From positions 62,001 through 126,000 of the forward strand of contig NZ_JAESVA010000013.1 of the NCBI RefSeq assembly GCF_020621385.1: DNA of 64,000 nucleotides, read 5' to 3'. The notes beneath the pieces are model-generated. The model saw nothing but the letters and a program-made list of their open reading frames with translations, was not told the DNA's origin and searched no databases. Below, piece by piece: positions 16,829 to 26,001 of this stretch. Every line of letters starts with the position of its first letter. Within the stretch, counting starts at the first letter, position 1. Source of the stretch: Acidisoma cellulosilyticum (GTDB taxonomy: Bacteria; Pseudomonadota; Alphaproteobacteria; Acetobacterales; Acetobacteraceae). A program made the translations under genes and the position numbers.

Positions 16829-17141
16829 GACTGAGATCACCATCGGACAAGCCAGCACCACCAGACCAGATCAGAGCCGCTGATAAAGGCCAGGGCTGCG
16901 CGCCATTTCAGGCGTGCGAAGGGGGATAGCTTCATCTTGCTGACGATTCTGTTCCCGCAGCATTCGATACTGCGGCATTACGGCGGTATCGTCTGATTAG
17001 CACATAAAGATCGTCGGGCGTGTAACGAATGCGCGCTGTTTTGCGGCACCAGGTGCCGCTGACTGGTTTTACCGGATCACGTGCCGAGCCTGCGGAGACG
17101 GACCGGTCCGCGCAGCAGCTGCGCGGATGGCTTCGTCTTTC
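16829..17141. other. Gene-free stretch with palindromes and an E-repeat remnant
   Basis: No coding sequence seen. At 17043-17059 there is a compact palindrome GCGGCACC-a-GGTGCCGC. At about 17100-17141 the minus strand reads CATCCGCGCA...TGCGCGGACC, the same core block as repeats E1 and E2, and it abuts the TAA stop of the idonate dehydrogenase gene. I read it as a decayed or partial copy. Confidence 0.45.
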
Positions 17142-18170
17142 TTAAAACGTCAGCTGCACCTTCATCGCCGACCTGCGATCATTCGCGCGCTCAAACGCGG
17201 TGACGGCCTCCGTGATCGGATAGCTGCCGGTCAAAAGCGGTGTCAGATCAACCCTGCCGCTATCGATCAGCGCGACGGCGAGCGGGAACTCCTCGTGAAA
17301 CCGGAAGGACCCGGTGATGACCAGTTCCTTCGCCACCACCATATTCTGCGGCACCGACATATCGCCGCCGAGGCCAAGCTGCACGATGGTGCCGCGTGGG
17401 CGCACGACCTCCATCCCCGCGCGCAAGGCGCGTTCATTGCCCGAACATTCGAACATGACGTCGATCTGGCCCTTGTCGGCCGTATAGGGTTTCAGCGCGT
17501 CGGGGTCCTGCGCCGTATTCAAAGCGAGCGTCGCACCGAGCGTCCGGGCGATGGCCAACGGCTCGTCGACGATATCGGTGACGATGATATCAGCCGCGCC
17601 GTGGAAGCGCGCGGCGGCGACCACCAGCGCGCCGATCGGCCCGCAGCCTGTCACCAGCACGCGGGCGCCAAGCAGCGATCCAGCCCGGGTCAGGCCATGC
17701 AGCACGACGGAGAAGGGTTCCGCCATGGCCAGTTCGGCGACCGAGGCGCGGGTCGCCGTCACGCATTGGGTGGCGTCGCAAACCAGAACCTCACGAAAAC
17801 CACCCTGGATGTGCGGCATGGGCATGGCACTGCCGTAGAAGCGCATGTTCAGGCATTGGTTCGGCAGGCCCTTCAGGCAGAAGCGGCAATGGCGGCAGGG
17901 GCGGCTGGGATTGACCGCCACGCGGTCGCCGGGCGTCACGCTGGTCACGTCGGGTGCGACTTCGGCGACGGTGCCGGCGATCTCATGCCCCAGGATCATC
18001 GGCTCCCGCACGCGCACCGTGCCGAAGCCGCCATGGTTGTAATAATGCAGGTCCGAGCCGCAGATCCCCCCCGCCTGGATGCGCACCGCGACCTGACCGG
18101 CGCCGAGTTTTTCAACGTCCCGTTCCTCGATGCGGAGGTCTTTCGGCGCATGGATGACGACGGCGCGCAT
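17142..18170 (-). CDS. L-idonate 5-dehydrogenase-like zinc alcohol dehydrogenase
   Basis: 342 residues, medium-chain dehydrogenase. The catalytic zinc site is GGICGSDLHYYNHGG and GHEIAGTV. The structural zinc cluster is CRHCRFCLKGLPNQC. The Rossmann loop is VTGCGPIGAL. The LHYYNHGGFG and MRFYGSAMPMPHIQGGF segments are characteristic of L-idonate 5-dehydrogenases, which interconvert L-idonate and 5-keto-gluconate with NAD(P). Its start is 11 bp after the stop of a 2-hydroxyacid dehydrogenase, the usual partner in ketogluconate metabolism. Ketogluconate chemistry fits an acetic-acid-bacterium relative. Confidence 0.85.
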   Translation of the reverse strand: MRAVVIHAPKDLRIEERDVEKLGAGQVAVRIQAGGICGSDLHYYNHGGFGTVRVREPMILGHEIAGTVAEVAPDVTSVTPGDRVAVNPSRPCRHCRFCLKGLPNQCLNMRFYGSAMPMPHIQGGFREVLVCDATQCVTATRASVAELAMAEPFSVVLHGLTRAGSLLGARVLVTGCGPIGALVVAAARFHGAADIIVTDIVDEPLAIARTLGATLALNTAQDPDALKPYTADKGQIDVMFECSGNERALRAGMEVVRPRGTIVQLGLGGDMSVPQNMVVAKELVITGSFRFHEEFPLAVALIDSGRVDLTPLLTGSYPITEAVTAFERANDRRSAMKVQLTF

Positions 18171-18181
18171 GGTGGTGATCC

Positions 18182-19144
18182 TTACTCGACGGGGGTCAGC
18201 AGCGGCTGACCCGCGAAATGGGCGGCAAGATTGTCCCGCACCAACTGGCCCATGGCCTGGCGCGTCTCGGTCGTCGCACTCCCCATATGGGGCATCAGCA
18301 CGGTATTGGAGAGGTTTGCGAAACGCGGATCGATATTGGGCTCGTTCAGGAAGACATCCAGACCGGCGCCCGCGATGCCGCCGGTCTGCAATGCTTCGAT
18401 CAGCGCGGCCTCATCCACCGTCGAGCCGCGCGAGACGTTCACCAGGAAACCCTGTGGACCCAGCGCCTGGATCGCTGTTCGGTCCATGATGGCGCGGGTG
18501 CCGGCGCCCCCGGCGAGCGTCACGATCACGACGTCGGCCCAGCCAGCCAGCGCCTGGACCGTATCGAAGGCCTGATAGGGCAGGGACGGCTTCGCGGTGC
18601 GGTTGAAATAGCCGATGTCGCAGCCGAAGCCCTTTGCCCGCTCGGCGGTCGCGATGCCGATGCGGCCCATGCCGACAATGCCCAGCTTGCAGCCGAAGAA
18701 ACGCCGGGCGAGCGGCAATTCGCTGCTTTTCCAAGTGCCGGACCGCACATGCGTGTCAGCCTTAGGAATCTCGCGCATCACGGCCAGCGCCAGCCCGATC
18801 GCGAGGTCCGCCACATCGCCGGTCAGCACATCGGGCGTATTGGTGACGGGAAGGCCGCGGGCGCGGGTCGCCTGGAAATCGACGCCGTCGACGCCGACCC
18901 CGAAGCAGGCGACCATTTCGACGGCCGGAAGGGCTGACAGAAGAGCGGCATCGGCGCCGATATGACCCGTGGTCAGGATCGCCCGCACAAGCTTGCAGTC
19001 TGCGAGCAGCGCCTGCTTGTCACGCGCTTCCCAATAGCGATGGATGCGGTAGGCAGCGTCCAGCGGTTCCATGTCCCATTGCGGCAGGGCCGTCATCATG
19101 AGGATTTCGGGCCGCATGTCTCCCACATCGCTTGGCTGCGTCAT
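18182..19144 (-). CDS. 2-hydroxyacid dehydrogenase (likely 2-ketogluconate/hydroxypyruvate reductase)
   Basis: 320 residues from the ATG at 19144, which has a strong GGGAGG ribosome site; a longer upstream frame is not supported. D-isomer-specific NAD-dependent dehydrogenase: Rossmann motif GIVGMGRIGIATAERA, the Arg of NVSRGSTVDE, Glu in the DVFLNEP region and His in MPHMGSAT form the catalytic set. Family members reduce 2-keto-acids such as 2-ketogluconate, hydroxypyruvate or glyoxylate. It is upstream of, and probably co-transcribed with, the idonate dehydrogenase, favouring a sugar-acid substrate. Confidence 0.85.
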   Translation of the reverse strand: MTQPSDVGDMRPEILMMTALPQWDMEPLDAAYRIHRYWEARDKQALLADCKLVRAILTTGHIGADAALLSALPAVEMVACFGVGVDGVDFQATRARGLPVTNTPDVLTGDVADLAIGLALAVMREIPKADTHVRSGTWKSSELPLARRFFGCKLGIVGMGRIGIATAERAKGFGCDIGYFNRTAKPSLPYQAFDTVQALAGWADVVIVTLAGGAGTRAIMDRTAIQALGPQGFLVNVSRGSTVDEAALIEALQTGGIAGAGLDVFLNEPNIDPRFANLSNTVLMPHMGSATTETRQAMGQLVRDNLAAHFAGQPLLTPVE

Positions 19145-19244
19145 GGCCTTGCCTCCCTTTTCGGCGGTCTTCTTGTTTGTGTTATCGCTATCATCATTTG
19201 GCGTCGAGAGCGCGCGATCGTCAAGCCCAGCGCGCAAGCACAGC

Positions 19245-20300
19245 TTAATAGCCGCGGCGCGCGACTTCGGCGCGGACGATGGGCGCGGTGCGGGTACCGA
19301 ACAACTCGATCGCCTTCATGACCTTGGCATGGGACATGGGCCCGACCGAGACCTGCAACAGAAAGCGCTGGTGGCGGAAAACGGTGTGCTGAAACAGGAT
19401 TTTCTCGGCGACCTGTTCCGGGCTGCCGACGAGGAGTGCGCCATGCGGACCGCGCTGCTGATCATAGTCGGCGCGGGTCATCGGCGCCCAGCCACGCTCC
19501 GCACCCAGACGATCCATGACGGATTTGAGGGGCAGGAAGAAGTCATCCGCCGCCTGGTCCGTCGTCTCGGCGACAAAGCCGTGACTATTGATGCTGATCG
19601 GAAGTTGAGCCGGGTCGCGCCCGGCGCGGATCGCCTGGTCACGGTAATAGTCCAGTAGCGGGGCGAAACGCACCGGCTCACCGCCGATGATGGCGACCGC
19701 CATCGGCAGCCCGAGCCGCGCGGCGCGCGCGGCGGAGGAGGGGGTGCCGCCGATCGCGACCCAGATCGGCAGCTTCTTCTGATAGGGACGCGGATAGATC
19801 GCCTGGTCGTCCAGCGCCGGGCGATGGCGGCCCGCCCAGCTGACCCGTTCCTCGTCCCGCAGCTTCAGCAGCAGGTCGAGCTTTTCGGTAAAAAGCTCGT
19901 TGTAGTCGTCAAGATTATAGCCGAAGAGCGGAAAGGATTCGATGAAGGAGCCACGCCCGGCGGTGATCTCGGCCCGGCCCTCGGAAATCTGGTCCAGCGT
20001 CGCGAAATCCTGAAAGACGCGAACGGGATCGTCCGAACTCAGCACCGTCACCGCCGTCGTCAGCTTGATGCGCTTGGTGCGCCCGGCCGCCGCCGCCAGC
20101 ACGACGGCGGGGGAGGAGACGGCGTAGTCCGGCCGGTGGTGCTCACCGACGCCGAAGACATCCAACCCGACCGCATCCGCGAGTGCGATCTCCTCCACCA
20201 GATCACGCAACCGCTGGCCGGCATCCGGCGCGCGGCCCGTCGCTGTGTCCACAAAGGTTTCGCCAAAGCTGTAGATGCCGAGTTGCATGGGCTTGGTCAC
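19245..20300 (-). CDS. LLM-class flavin-dependent oxidoreductase
   Basis: 351 residues (an in-frame ATG four codons later at 20288 is an alternative start). Luciferase-like monooxygenase fold: [10 protein letters not shown] first strand, [15 protein letters not shown] near residue 50 (the HH motif of the family), then [24 protein letters not shown], which contacts flavin. It resembles the Atu2307/SP_0267 type. It uses F420 or FMN (FMN is more likely in proteobacteria). Substrate unknown. It lies 100 bp upstream of the hydroxyacid dehydrogenase on the same strand and may belong to the same unit. Confidence 0.85.
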   Translation of the reverse strand: MTKPMQLGIYSFGETFVDTATGRAPDAGQRLRDLVEEIALADAVGLDVFGVGEHHRPDYAVSSPAVVLAAAAGRTKRIKLTTAVTVLSSDDPVRVFQDFATLDQISEGRAEITAGRGSFIESFPLFGYNLDDYNELFTEKLDLLLKLRDEERVSWAGRHRPALDDQAIYPRPYQKKLPIWVAIGGTPSSAARAARLGLPMAVAIIGGEPVRFAPLLDYYRDQAIRAGRDPAQLPISINSHGFVAETTDQAADDFFLPLKSVMDRLGAERGWAPMTRADYDQQRGPHGALLVGSPEQVAEKILFQHTVFRHQRFLLQVSVGPMSHAKVMKAIELFGTRTAPIVRAEVARRGY

Positions 20301-20363
20301 TCAAAGACGGAGGTGGTCTGGCGGATGATCAGGCTCGTTTAAGGCAGGCGATTGATCGTTCCG

Positions 20364-20654
20364 TTACACCGGCTGAGCCTCAGCCAATACCTCCGCCAGG
20401 ATTCTCCCCGAGAAATCTCCCGGCGTTCTTATGTCGACGGGGATGCCGAGCAAGGATTCCAATTCGTGCTGAAGTCCGCCGAGATCGAACAATGTGGTGC
20501 CAGGCAGCGCATCCACGAGAAGATCGAGATCGCTGCCTTCCTGATCCATTCCCTTCACCACTGACCCGAAAACGCGCGGGTTTGCCACCCGGTAGCGTCC
20601 CGCCAGGGAGCGGATGGCACTGCGTTTCAAGGCGAGCGCGGCAGACGGCTTCAT
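20364..20654 (-). CDS. MNT-type minimal nucleotidyltransferase (orphan)
   Basis: 96 residues with the pol-beta nucleotidyltransferase signature: GSVVKGMDQEGSDLDLLVD, where GS plus the D-x-D pair bind metal, and a further Asp in PVDIRTP. These proteins normally pair with a HEPN gene as MNT/HEPN toxin-antitoxin modules in which the MNT protein AMPylates HEPN. No HEPN gene is adjacent: an N-formylglutamate amidohydrolase lies upstream and an LLM oxidoreductase downstream. It is either a stand-alone relic or has a partner elsewhere. Confidence 0.8.
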   Translation of the reverse strand: MKPSAALALKRSAIRSLAGRYRVANPRVFGSVVKGMDQEGSDLDLLVDALPGTTLFDLGGLQHELESLLGIPVDIRTPGDFSGRILAEVLAEAQPV

Positions 20655-20680
20655 GACGATGTCCAGCGGAAGCGGAGCCC

Positions 20681-21526
20681 TCAGGATAGCACAGTTCCAT
20701 CGAGCGCCAGAAAAGCAATCAGATCGGTCAGATTGCGTTGCAGCCGGGTGAAGCCGCTATGCCGCTCGATCCGACGCTCGTCCATATAGAGCCCGCGCGA
20801 GACTTCGATCTGCAGCGCATGCACGCCGTCGCGCGGGCGGCCGTAATGCCGCGTCACATAGCCGCCGGCATAAGGATCGTTCCGGCGCACGGAATAGCCG
20901 AGGCGGCGCAGGCATTGCTCGACCTTTGCCACAAGCGCGCTGTCGCAGGCGGTGCCATAGGCATCCCCCAGCACGAAATCGGGTGTGGCATGGCCCATCA
21001 CCGAAGGCATGGAGTGGCAATCGATCAGGAAACAGGTGCCGAAGCGCTGCATGGTCTGTTCGATCAACCCGCGCAGCGCAGCGTGATAGGGGTCCCAGCA
21101 GCGGCGCACCCGGTCCTCGGCCTCGGCGAAGCGCAGCTTATGGCCATAGATGGTCTCGCCAGAGGCGACGACGCGGGGGATGGTTCCGAGGCCGGCACCG
21201 ATGCGGGCGCTGGTCGTATTCACCCAGGGCGGCAGCGGGTCCTCGAACATCTGGGGGTCGAGTTCCCAGGGTTCGCGGTTCGCGTCGCAATAGGCCCGCG
21301 GAAAATGGGCCGAGAGCAGCGGCGCGCCATAGTCCGGGGCCGCGGCAAACAGCCGGTCGACGCAGTAATCCTCGCTCCGCCGCAGGGTCCGCGGTTCCAG
21401 GCGGCTTTCCGACAGGAAATGCGCGTCATAATCAGCCCCGGAATGCGCGGAGGAGAAGACGAGCGGGACCGTCTGCACGTCCGGCTCTATCACGCTGAGG
21501 GGCGCTGCAACGGCTGTATAGTTCAT
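20681..21526 (-). CDS. N-formylglutamate amidohydrolase family protein
   Basis: 281 residues. The family motifs are PLVFSSAHSGADY near the start, SEDYCVDRLF, AHFPRAYCDANREPWELDP, and FLIDCHSMPS, which supplies metal-binding acidic and His residues. Near the end are EQCLRRLGYSVRRNDPYAGGYVTRHYG and a helix with LQIEVSRGLYMDE. HutG-type members release formate from N-formylglutamate at the end of the histidine pathway. No other hut gene is nearby, so the true substrate may be a different N-acyl amino acid. Confidence 0.85.
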   Translation of the reverse strand: MNYTAVAAPLSVIEPDVQTVPLVFSSAHSGADYDAHFLSESRLEPRTLRRSEDYCVDRLFAAAPDYGAPLLSAHFPRAYCDANREPWELDPQMFEDPLPPWVNTTSARIGAGLGTIPRVVASGETIYGHKLRFAEAEDRVRRCWDPYHAALRGLIEQTMQRFGTCFLIDCHSMPSVMGHATPDFVLGDAYGTACDSALVAKVEQCLRRLGYSVRRNDPYAGGYVTRHYGRPRDGVHALQIEVSRGLYMDERRIERHSGFTRLQRNLTDLIAFLALDGTVLS

Positions 21527-21569
21527 GGCGCCAATTCAAGCGCCCTGCCGCCTGCCTGTCATCAGGCAA

Positions 21570-22538
21570 TCAGGGGGTGCTGCCCTTCTTTTCCGCAAGC
21601 GCGCAGGCGATGGCCGCGCCCAGGCGCACATTATTGCGGACGAGAGCGATATTGGCGGTGAGGCTTTGGCCTTCGCTCAGCGTCAGCAAGCGGGAGAGCA
21701 GGAAAGGGGTCACGGCCTTGCCTTCCACCCTTTGCCGCTTGGCGTCCTGCAGCGCTTCCTCGACCAGGATGGCCATCGTCTCGTAGGGGATTTCGTCATC
21801 GGCCGGGATCGGATTCGTCACCAGAACGCCGCCACCGAGGCCGAGGCGCTGACGGGCCAGCATGACGGCGGCGATCTGCGCGGGCGTATCGGCGCGCATC
21901 GGCAGGCGCCAAGGGCTTTCCCGGCTCCAGAAGGCGGGCAAGTGGTCGGTCTGATAGCCCAGCACCGGAACCCCGCGGGTTTCCAGATATTCCAGGGTCC
22001 GCGGCAGATCCAGGATGGCCTTGGCGCCGGCACAGACGACGGTGACGGCCGTGCGCGCCAATTCGTCGAGATCGGCCGAAATATCGAGACTGTCCTGGCC
22101 GTCCCGATGCACGCCGCCAATGCCGCCCGTGGCGAAAACCTCGATCCCGGCCAGCGCCGCGCAGATCATGGTGGCGGACACGGTGGTCCCGCCCGAACGG
22201 CCCATGGCGAGCGCGAATCCAAGATCGGCCCGGCTCAGCTTCATGGGCGCGGGCGCATTGGCCAGTCGCTCCAGCTGCTCGGCCGACATTCCAACCAAGA
22301 TTTCACCATCCAGCAAGGCGATCGTCGCGGGCTCGGCATTGCCGGCGCGGCAATCCGCCTCCACCTGCCGGGCCATCTCCAGATTCTGGGGAAACGGCAT
22401 GCCATGGGTGATAATCGTCGATTCCAGAGCGACGACCGGCCTATGCGACTGTAACGCTTCCGCCACATCCCGAGACAAGGTAATGGGAGGGGACAAGGTC
22501 GTGGGCTGGTCGGCAAGGCTGGGCGAAGAGCCGTTCAT
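21570..22538 (-). CDS. psuG: Pseudouridine-5'-phosphate glycosidase
   Basis: 322 residues. It splits pseudouridine 5'-phosphate to uracil and ribose 5-phosphate. Family signatures are VALESTIITHGMPFPQN near residue 35, TVSATMICAALAGIEVFATGGIGGVHRD in the middle, and VLVTNPIPADDEIP in the C-terminal third. The length is typical. The usual pseudouridine kinase gene (psuK) is not adjacent, nor is a transporter, so the kinase step must be encoded elsewhere or bypassed. It diverges from the nitronate-monooxygenase-like gene across a 141-bp region. Confidence 0.95.
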   Translation of the reverse strand: MNGSSPSLADQPTTLSPPITLSRDVAEALQSHRPVVALESTIITHGMPFPQNLEMARQVEADCRAGNAEPATIALLDGEILVGMSAEQLERLANAPAPMKLSRADLGFALAMGRSGGTTVSATMICAALAGIEVFATGGIGGVHRDGQDSLDISADLDELARTAVTVVCAGAKAILDLPRTLEYLETRGVPVLGYQTDHLPAFWSRESPWRLPMRADTPAQIAAVMLARQRLGLGGGVLVTNPIPADDEIPYETMAILVEEALQDAKRQRVEGKAVTPFLLSRLLTLSEGQSLTANIALVRNNVRLGAAIACALAEKKGSTP

Positions 22539-22679
22539 GGGTTACAGCACCATTTCGCGGTTGAGTGGATGAGAGTTCGGGCGCAGGCCCTCGCCCGCAT
22601 CTGTAGGGCAGATCGCCCTTAGGGCAAAGAACATAGGGACCAGCGCGGCAGCCACAGCTCCGCGCGCATCGGAATTGGA

Positions 22680-24095
22680 ATGATGAAGGCGCTGAATGCG
22701 ATCCGCATGGGAGGGGCAGAGGTTCTTCCCCTCGTCGAAGGTGGAAAGGGCGTAGCTGTGAGCGACGGCAATAGCTGTGGCCACTGGGCGGCCGGGGGCG
22801 GCGTTGGCACCTTCAGCGCCGTGAACGCCGATAGCTACGACGCCGATGGCACGATCATACGGCAGACCTATGAAGGCCGCACCCGCCGCGACCGGCATGA
22901 GGAGATGATCGACTACGCCATCAAGGGCGGCATCGCCCAGGCGCAGCGCGCGCATGAAATCAATGGCGGCCGCGGCCGGATCAACGCCAATATCCTGTGG
23001 GAAATGGGCGGGGCCGAGCGCGTGATCACCGGGGTGCTGGAAGGCGCCAAGGGGCTGATCAACGGTCTCACCTGCGGTGCCGGCATGCCCTATCGCCTGT
23101 CCGATATCGCGACGAAATTCGGGGTCCATTACTATCCCATCGTCTCCTCGGCCCGCGCTTTCAGCGCGCTGTGGAAGCGGGCCTATCATAAGGCCTCGAA
23201 TCTGCTGGGCGGTGTGGTCTATGAGGACCCTTGGCTGGCCGGTGGCCATAACGGCCTGTCGAACAGCGAAGACCCGTCCCGTCCGGAAGACCCTTTCCCG
23301 CGCGTGCTGGCTCTGCGCCGGCAGATGCGTGAATTCGGCCTGGGCGACACGCCCATCATCATGGCCGGCGGCGTCTGGTGGCTGGAGGAGTGGGAGGATT
23401 GGATCGACAATCCCGAACTCGGCCCCATCGCGTTCCAGTTCGGCACCCGTCCGCTGCTGACCCAGGAAAGCCCCATCGGGGACAGCTGGAAGCAGAAGCT
23501 GCTGACGCTGAAGAAGGGGGATATCTTCCTCAACCGCTTCAGCCCGACGGGCTTCTATTCCAGCGCCGTGAACAACGAGTTCATGCAGGAACTGCGCGGC
23601 CGCAGCGAACGCCAGGTCGCCTATACGACCGAGGTGGTGGGTGAGCATACGGCGGAATTCGGCGTCGGTCCGCGCAAGCGCATCGTCTATCTGACCAAGC
23701 CTGATCTGACGCGCGTGCGGCAATGGGTGGCCCAGGGCTTCATCGAGGCGCTGCGTACTCCGGATACGACGCTGATCTTTGTGACGCCGGAGCGCGCCGG
23801 CCAGATCTATCAGGATCAGGTCGATTGCATGGGCTGCCTCAGCCAGTGCCGCTTCTCCAACTGGGGTCAGGAAGGGCCGGACTATACCAACGGCAAGAAG
23901 GCCGATCCGCGCAGCTTCTGCATTCAGAAGACCCTGCAGAATATCGGGCATGATGCGAAGGACGAGGTCACCGCCGAGAACAACCTCATGTTCAGCGGGC
24001 ATAACGGCTATCGCTTCGGCTTGGACCCGTTTTATTCCAACGGCTTCATCCCGACCGTTCGCCAGCTGATCGACCGGATCAAGACCGGGCGCTGA
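22680..24095 (+). CDS. Nitronate monooxygenase / 2-nitropropane dioxygenase-like flavoprotein
   Basis: 471 residues, TIM-barrel FMN protein. It shows GLINGLTCGAGMPY, the barrel strand YPIVSSARAF, VVYEDPWLAGGHNG (the family catalytic His region) and PIIMAGGVW. It is larger than standard nitronate monooxygenases (about 350). The C-terminal extension has a Cys cluster, CMGCLSQC followed by FCIQKTL, which may bind a metal or iron-sulfur cluster. Family members oxidise nitroalkanes or act as enoyl reductases (FabK/PfaD-like). A clear terminator follows, so it is probably monocistronic. Confidence 0.8.
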   Translation: MMKALNAIRMGGAEVLPLVEGGKGVAVSDGNSCGHWAAGGGVGTFSAVNADSYDADGTIIRQTYEGRTRRDRHEEMIDYAIKGGIAQAQRAHEINGGRGRINANILWEMGGAERVITGVLEGAKGLINGLTCGAGMPYRLSDIATKFGVHYYPIVSSARAFSALWKRAYHKASNLLGGVVYEDPWLAGGHNGLSNSEDPSRPEDPFPRVLALRRQMREFGLGDTPIIMAGGVWWLEEWEDWIDNPELGPIAFQFGTRPLLTQESPIGDSWKQKLLTLKKGDIFLNRFSPTGFYSSAVNNEFMQELRGRSERQVAYTTEVVGEHTAEFGVGPRKRIVYLTKPDLTRVRQWVAQGFIEALRTPDTTLIFVTPERAGQIYQDQVDCMGCLSQCRFSNWGQEGPDYTNGKKADPRSFCIQKTLQNIGHDAKDEVTAENNLMFSGHNGYRFGLDPFYSNGFIPTVRQLIDRIKTGR

Positions 24096-24101
24096 CCGGA
24101 A

Positions 24102-24137
24102 GGGGGCGCGTGGCGCACGCGTCCCCCTTATCTTTTT
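24102..24137 (+). terminator. Intrinsic terminator after the flavoprotein gene
   Basis: A G/C-rich stem GGGGGCGCGTG pairs with CACGCGTCCCCC (one bulge) and is followed by TTATCTTTTTT. Confidence 0.8.
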
Positions 24138-24248
24138 TCTGATCTGCTGTCATATCTGCGGCCTTGCCGGCAGCGGCCGAGCGCCGAATGCGCTTGAGCC
24201 ATCGGTGACGGCTGGGGCAGACTGACCCCATCATGCAAAGACTTTCCC

Positions 24249-24950
24249 ATGGCTGAGCTGAGCCGCGAGACACTGGCTTTGCCGGGCGGCGCGGCGCAGG
24301 TGATATGGCGGCGGAGCGAGCGTGCGCAGCGCATCAGTCTGCGCATCGACGCGCGGCACGGCGCCGTTGTCGTCACCCTGCCGCCGCGCTCCTCCAAACG
24401 CGCGGGCATGGCGCTGTTGCTGGAAAACGGCCATTGGGTTTCCAGCCGGCTGGCGGCTTTGCCGAGCGGTGTGTCTTTCGCCGCCGGCGAGACCGTGCCG
24501 GTTGACGGCATTCCTCATGTGATCCGTCATCTGCCGGAGGCGCGGGGCGCTGCCTGGGTGGCGGATGGCGTCCTGCATGTGACAGGCGACGACAGCTTTC
24601 TGCCGCGACGTGTGGGTGATTTTCTGCGGCAGGAGGCGCGGCGGCGCCTTTCGACCCTGGCCTGGGCCCATGCCGGTCAGATCGGGCTGAAGCCGCGCCG
24701 CATTCTGATCAAGGACACCCGCAGCCGCTGGGGCAGTTGCGCGCCGGACGGCTCGCTGGCCTTCAGCTGGCGGCTGGTGATGGCGCCGCCTTTCGTGCAG
24801 GATTATGTCGCGGCGCATGAGGTCGCGCATCTGCGCTACCTCAACCATGGTGCGGCCTTCTGGGCCCTGGTCGCCGTGCTTTGCCCCGGTTGGGAGCGCG
24901 CCTCCGACTGGTTGCGCCTCGACGGTATCAGCCTGATGCGAATCGGCTGA
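24249..24950 (+). CDS. YgjP/DUF45-type M48-like metallopeptidase
   Basis: 233 residues. The zinc peptidase motif is AAHEVAHLRYLNHG with the H-E-x-x-H core near residue 195. It is preceded by the family-specific IKDTRSRWGSCAPDGSLAFSWRLVMAP. The N-terminal half (GGAAQVIWRRSERAQRISLRID) matches the beta-rich domain of this family. It is cytoplasmic, without signal peptide. In genomes these genes often sit beside restriction systems or stand alone, and the cellular substrate is unknown. It is followed closely by the asparaginase gene on the same strand. Confidence 0.9.
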   Translation: MAELSRETLALPGGAAQVIWRRSERAQRISLRIDARHGAVVVTLPPRSSKRAGMALLLENGHWVSSRLAALPSGVSFAAGETVPVDGIPHVIRHLPEARGAAWVADGVLHVTGDDSFLPRRVGDFLRQEARRRLSTLAWAHAGQIGLKPRRILIKDTRSRWGSCAPDGSLAFSWRLVMAPPFVQDYVAAHEVAHLRYLNHGAAFWALVAVLCPGWERASDWLRLDGISLMRIG

Positions 24951-24981
24951 CCCGCTATCTGTCTTCCACAGGAGTTCTGTC

Positions 24982-26001
24982 TTGCCGGCTTATTCAGACG
25001 TGAAGGGCGAGGTCGTCCTTCTGACCACGGGCGGGACCATCGCGTCTCGCCATGATGCGGCGGCGGACGCCTTTGTCGCGGCCATCGGCGCGGATGACAT
25101 GGCGGCGCTGGTGCAAGGCGTGCCGCCGGGTGTCACGCTGCGTGCGGAGGCCTTCTGCAACGTCAATAGTTTCCGCATGGACTTGCCGACCGCTTTCGGG
25201 TTGGCGCAGCGCATCGCGGCTGTGCTGGCTGAGCCGAGCGTGCTGGGCGTGGTCGTGACCCACGGCACGGATACCATGGAGGAAAGCGCCTTCCTTGTCG
25301 GTCTGACGGTGCCGGCCGACAAGCCCGTGGTTTTCACCGGCGCGCAGCGCAATGCGGAGGAGGCCGATACGGACGGTCCCCGCAATCTGACCGAGGCGGT
25401 ACAGCTGGCGGCCTCCCCACTCGCACGCGACATCGGCACCGTCATCCTGTTCGACGGGGTTTTTCATGCCGCGCGGGATGTTCGCAAGACGCATACATCT
25501 CGGCCCGGGACCTTCAATTCCGCCGATCACGGCAAACTGGGTCTGGTCGATGAAGGCGCGGTGCGGCTGTATCGCCGCCCGGCGGACCTTTGCCTTCTCC
25601 CGGCTCAGCGGGTGGAGCCTGCGGTCGCGCTGATCAAGATGGCCATGGGTATGGATGACAGCTTCATGCGCTGGGCGATGGCGAACGGCACGCGTGGCTT
25701 CGTGCTGGAAGCCTTCGGGCTTGGCAATTGCCCGCCTGCTTTTGTGCAGGCAACACAAGATGCCGTGGCGAAGGGCATTCCTGTCCTCATCACCTCGCGC
25801 TGCGGGGAAGGGCGGGTGAAGCCCGTCTATGGCAATGGCGGTGGGGTTGATCTGGCAAAGGCCGGGGCGATTTTCGCGGGCGACCTGACAGGGCAGAAAG
25901 CGCGCATTCTGCTCTCTGTCCTGCTGGGTGACGTCGGGCCGCTGGACAGCGTCGCAGCGCGCGCGGCCTTCGCAGAGGCTGTCGCGCGCGTGGCCGACTA
26001 A
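24982..26001 (+). CDS. L-asparaginase family protein
   Basis: 339 residues. The start is TTG at 24982, supported by an AGGAG ribosome site seven bases upstream. Both active-site threonine motifs are present: LLTTGGTIASR near residue 14 and VVTHGTDTMEESAF near 95, with a Lys about 75 residues later as expected. It hydrolyses asparagine (possibly glutamine) to aspartate and ammonia. No signal peptide, so it is the cytoplasmic type. The TAA stop at 25999-26001 coincides with the left edge of repeat E4. Confidence 0.9.
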   Translation: MPAYSDVKGEVVLLTTGGTIASRHDAAADAFVAAIGADDMAALVQGVPPGVTLRAEAFCNVNSFRMDLPTAFGLAQRIAAVLAEPSVLGVVVTHGTDTMEESAFLVGLTVPADKPVVFTGAQRNAEEADTDGPRNLTEAVQLAASPLARDIGTVILFDGVFHAARDVRKTHTSRPGTFNSADHGKLGLVDEGAVRLYRRPADLCLLPAQRVEPAVALIKMAMGMDDSFMRWAMANGTRGFVLEAFGLGNCPPAFVQATQDAVAKGIPVLITSRCGEGRVKPVYGNGGGVDLAKAGAIFAGDLTGQKARILLSVLLGDVGPLDSVAARAAFAEAVARVAD

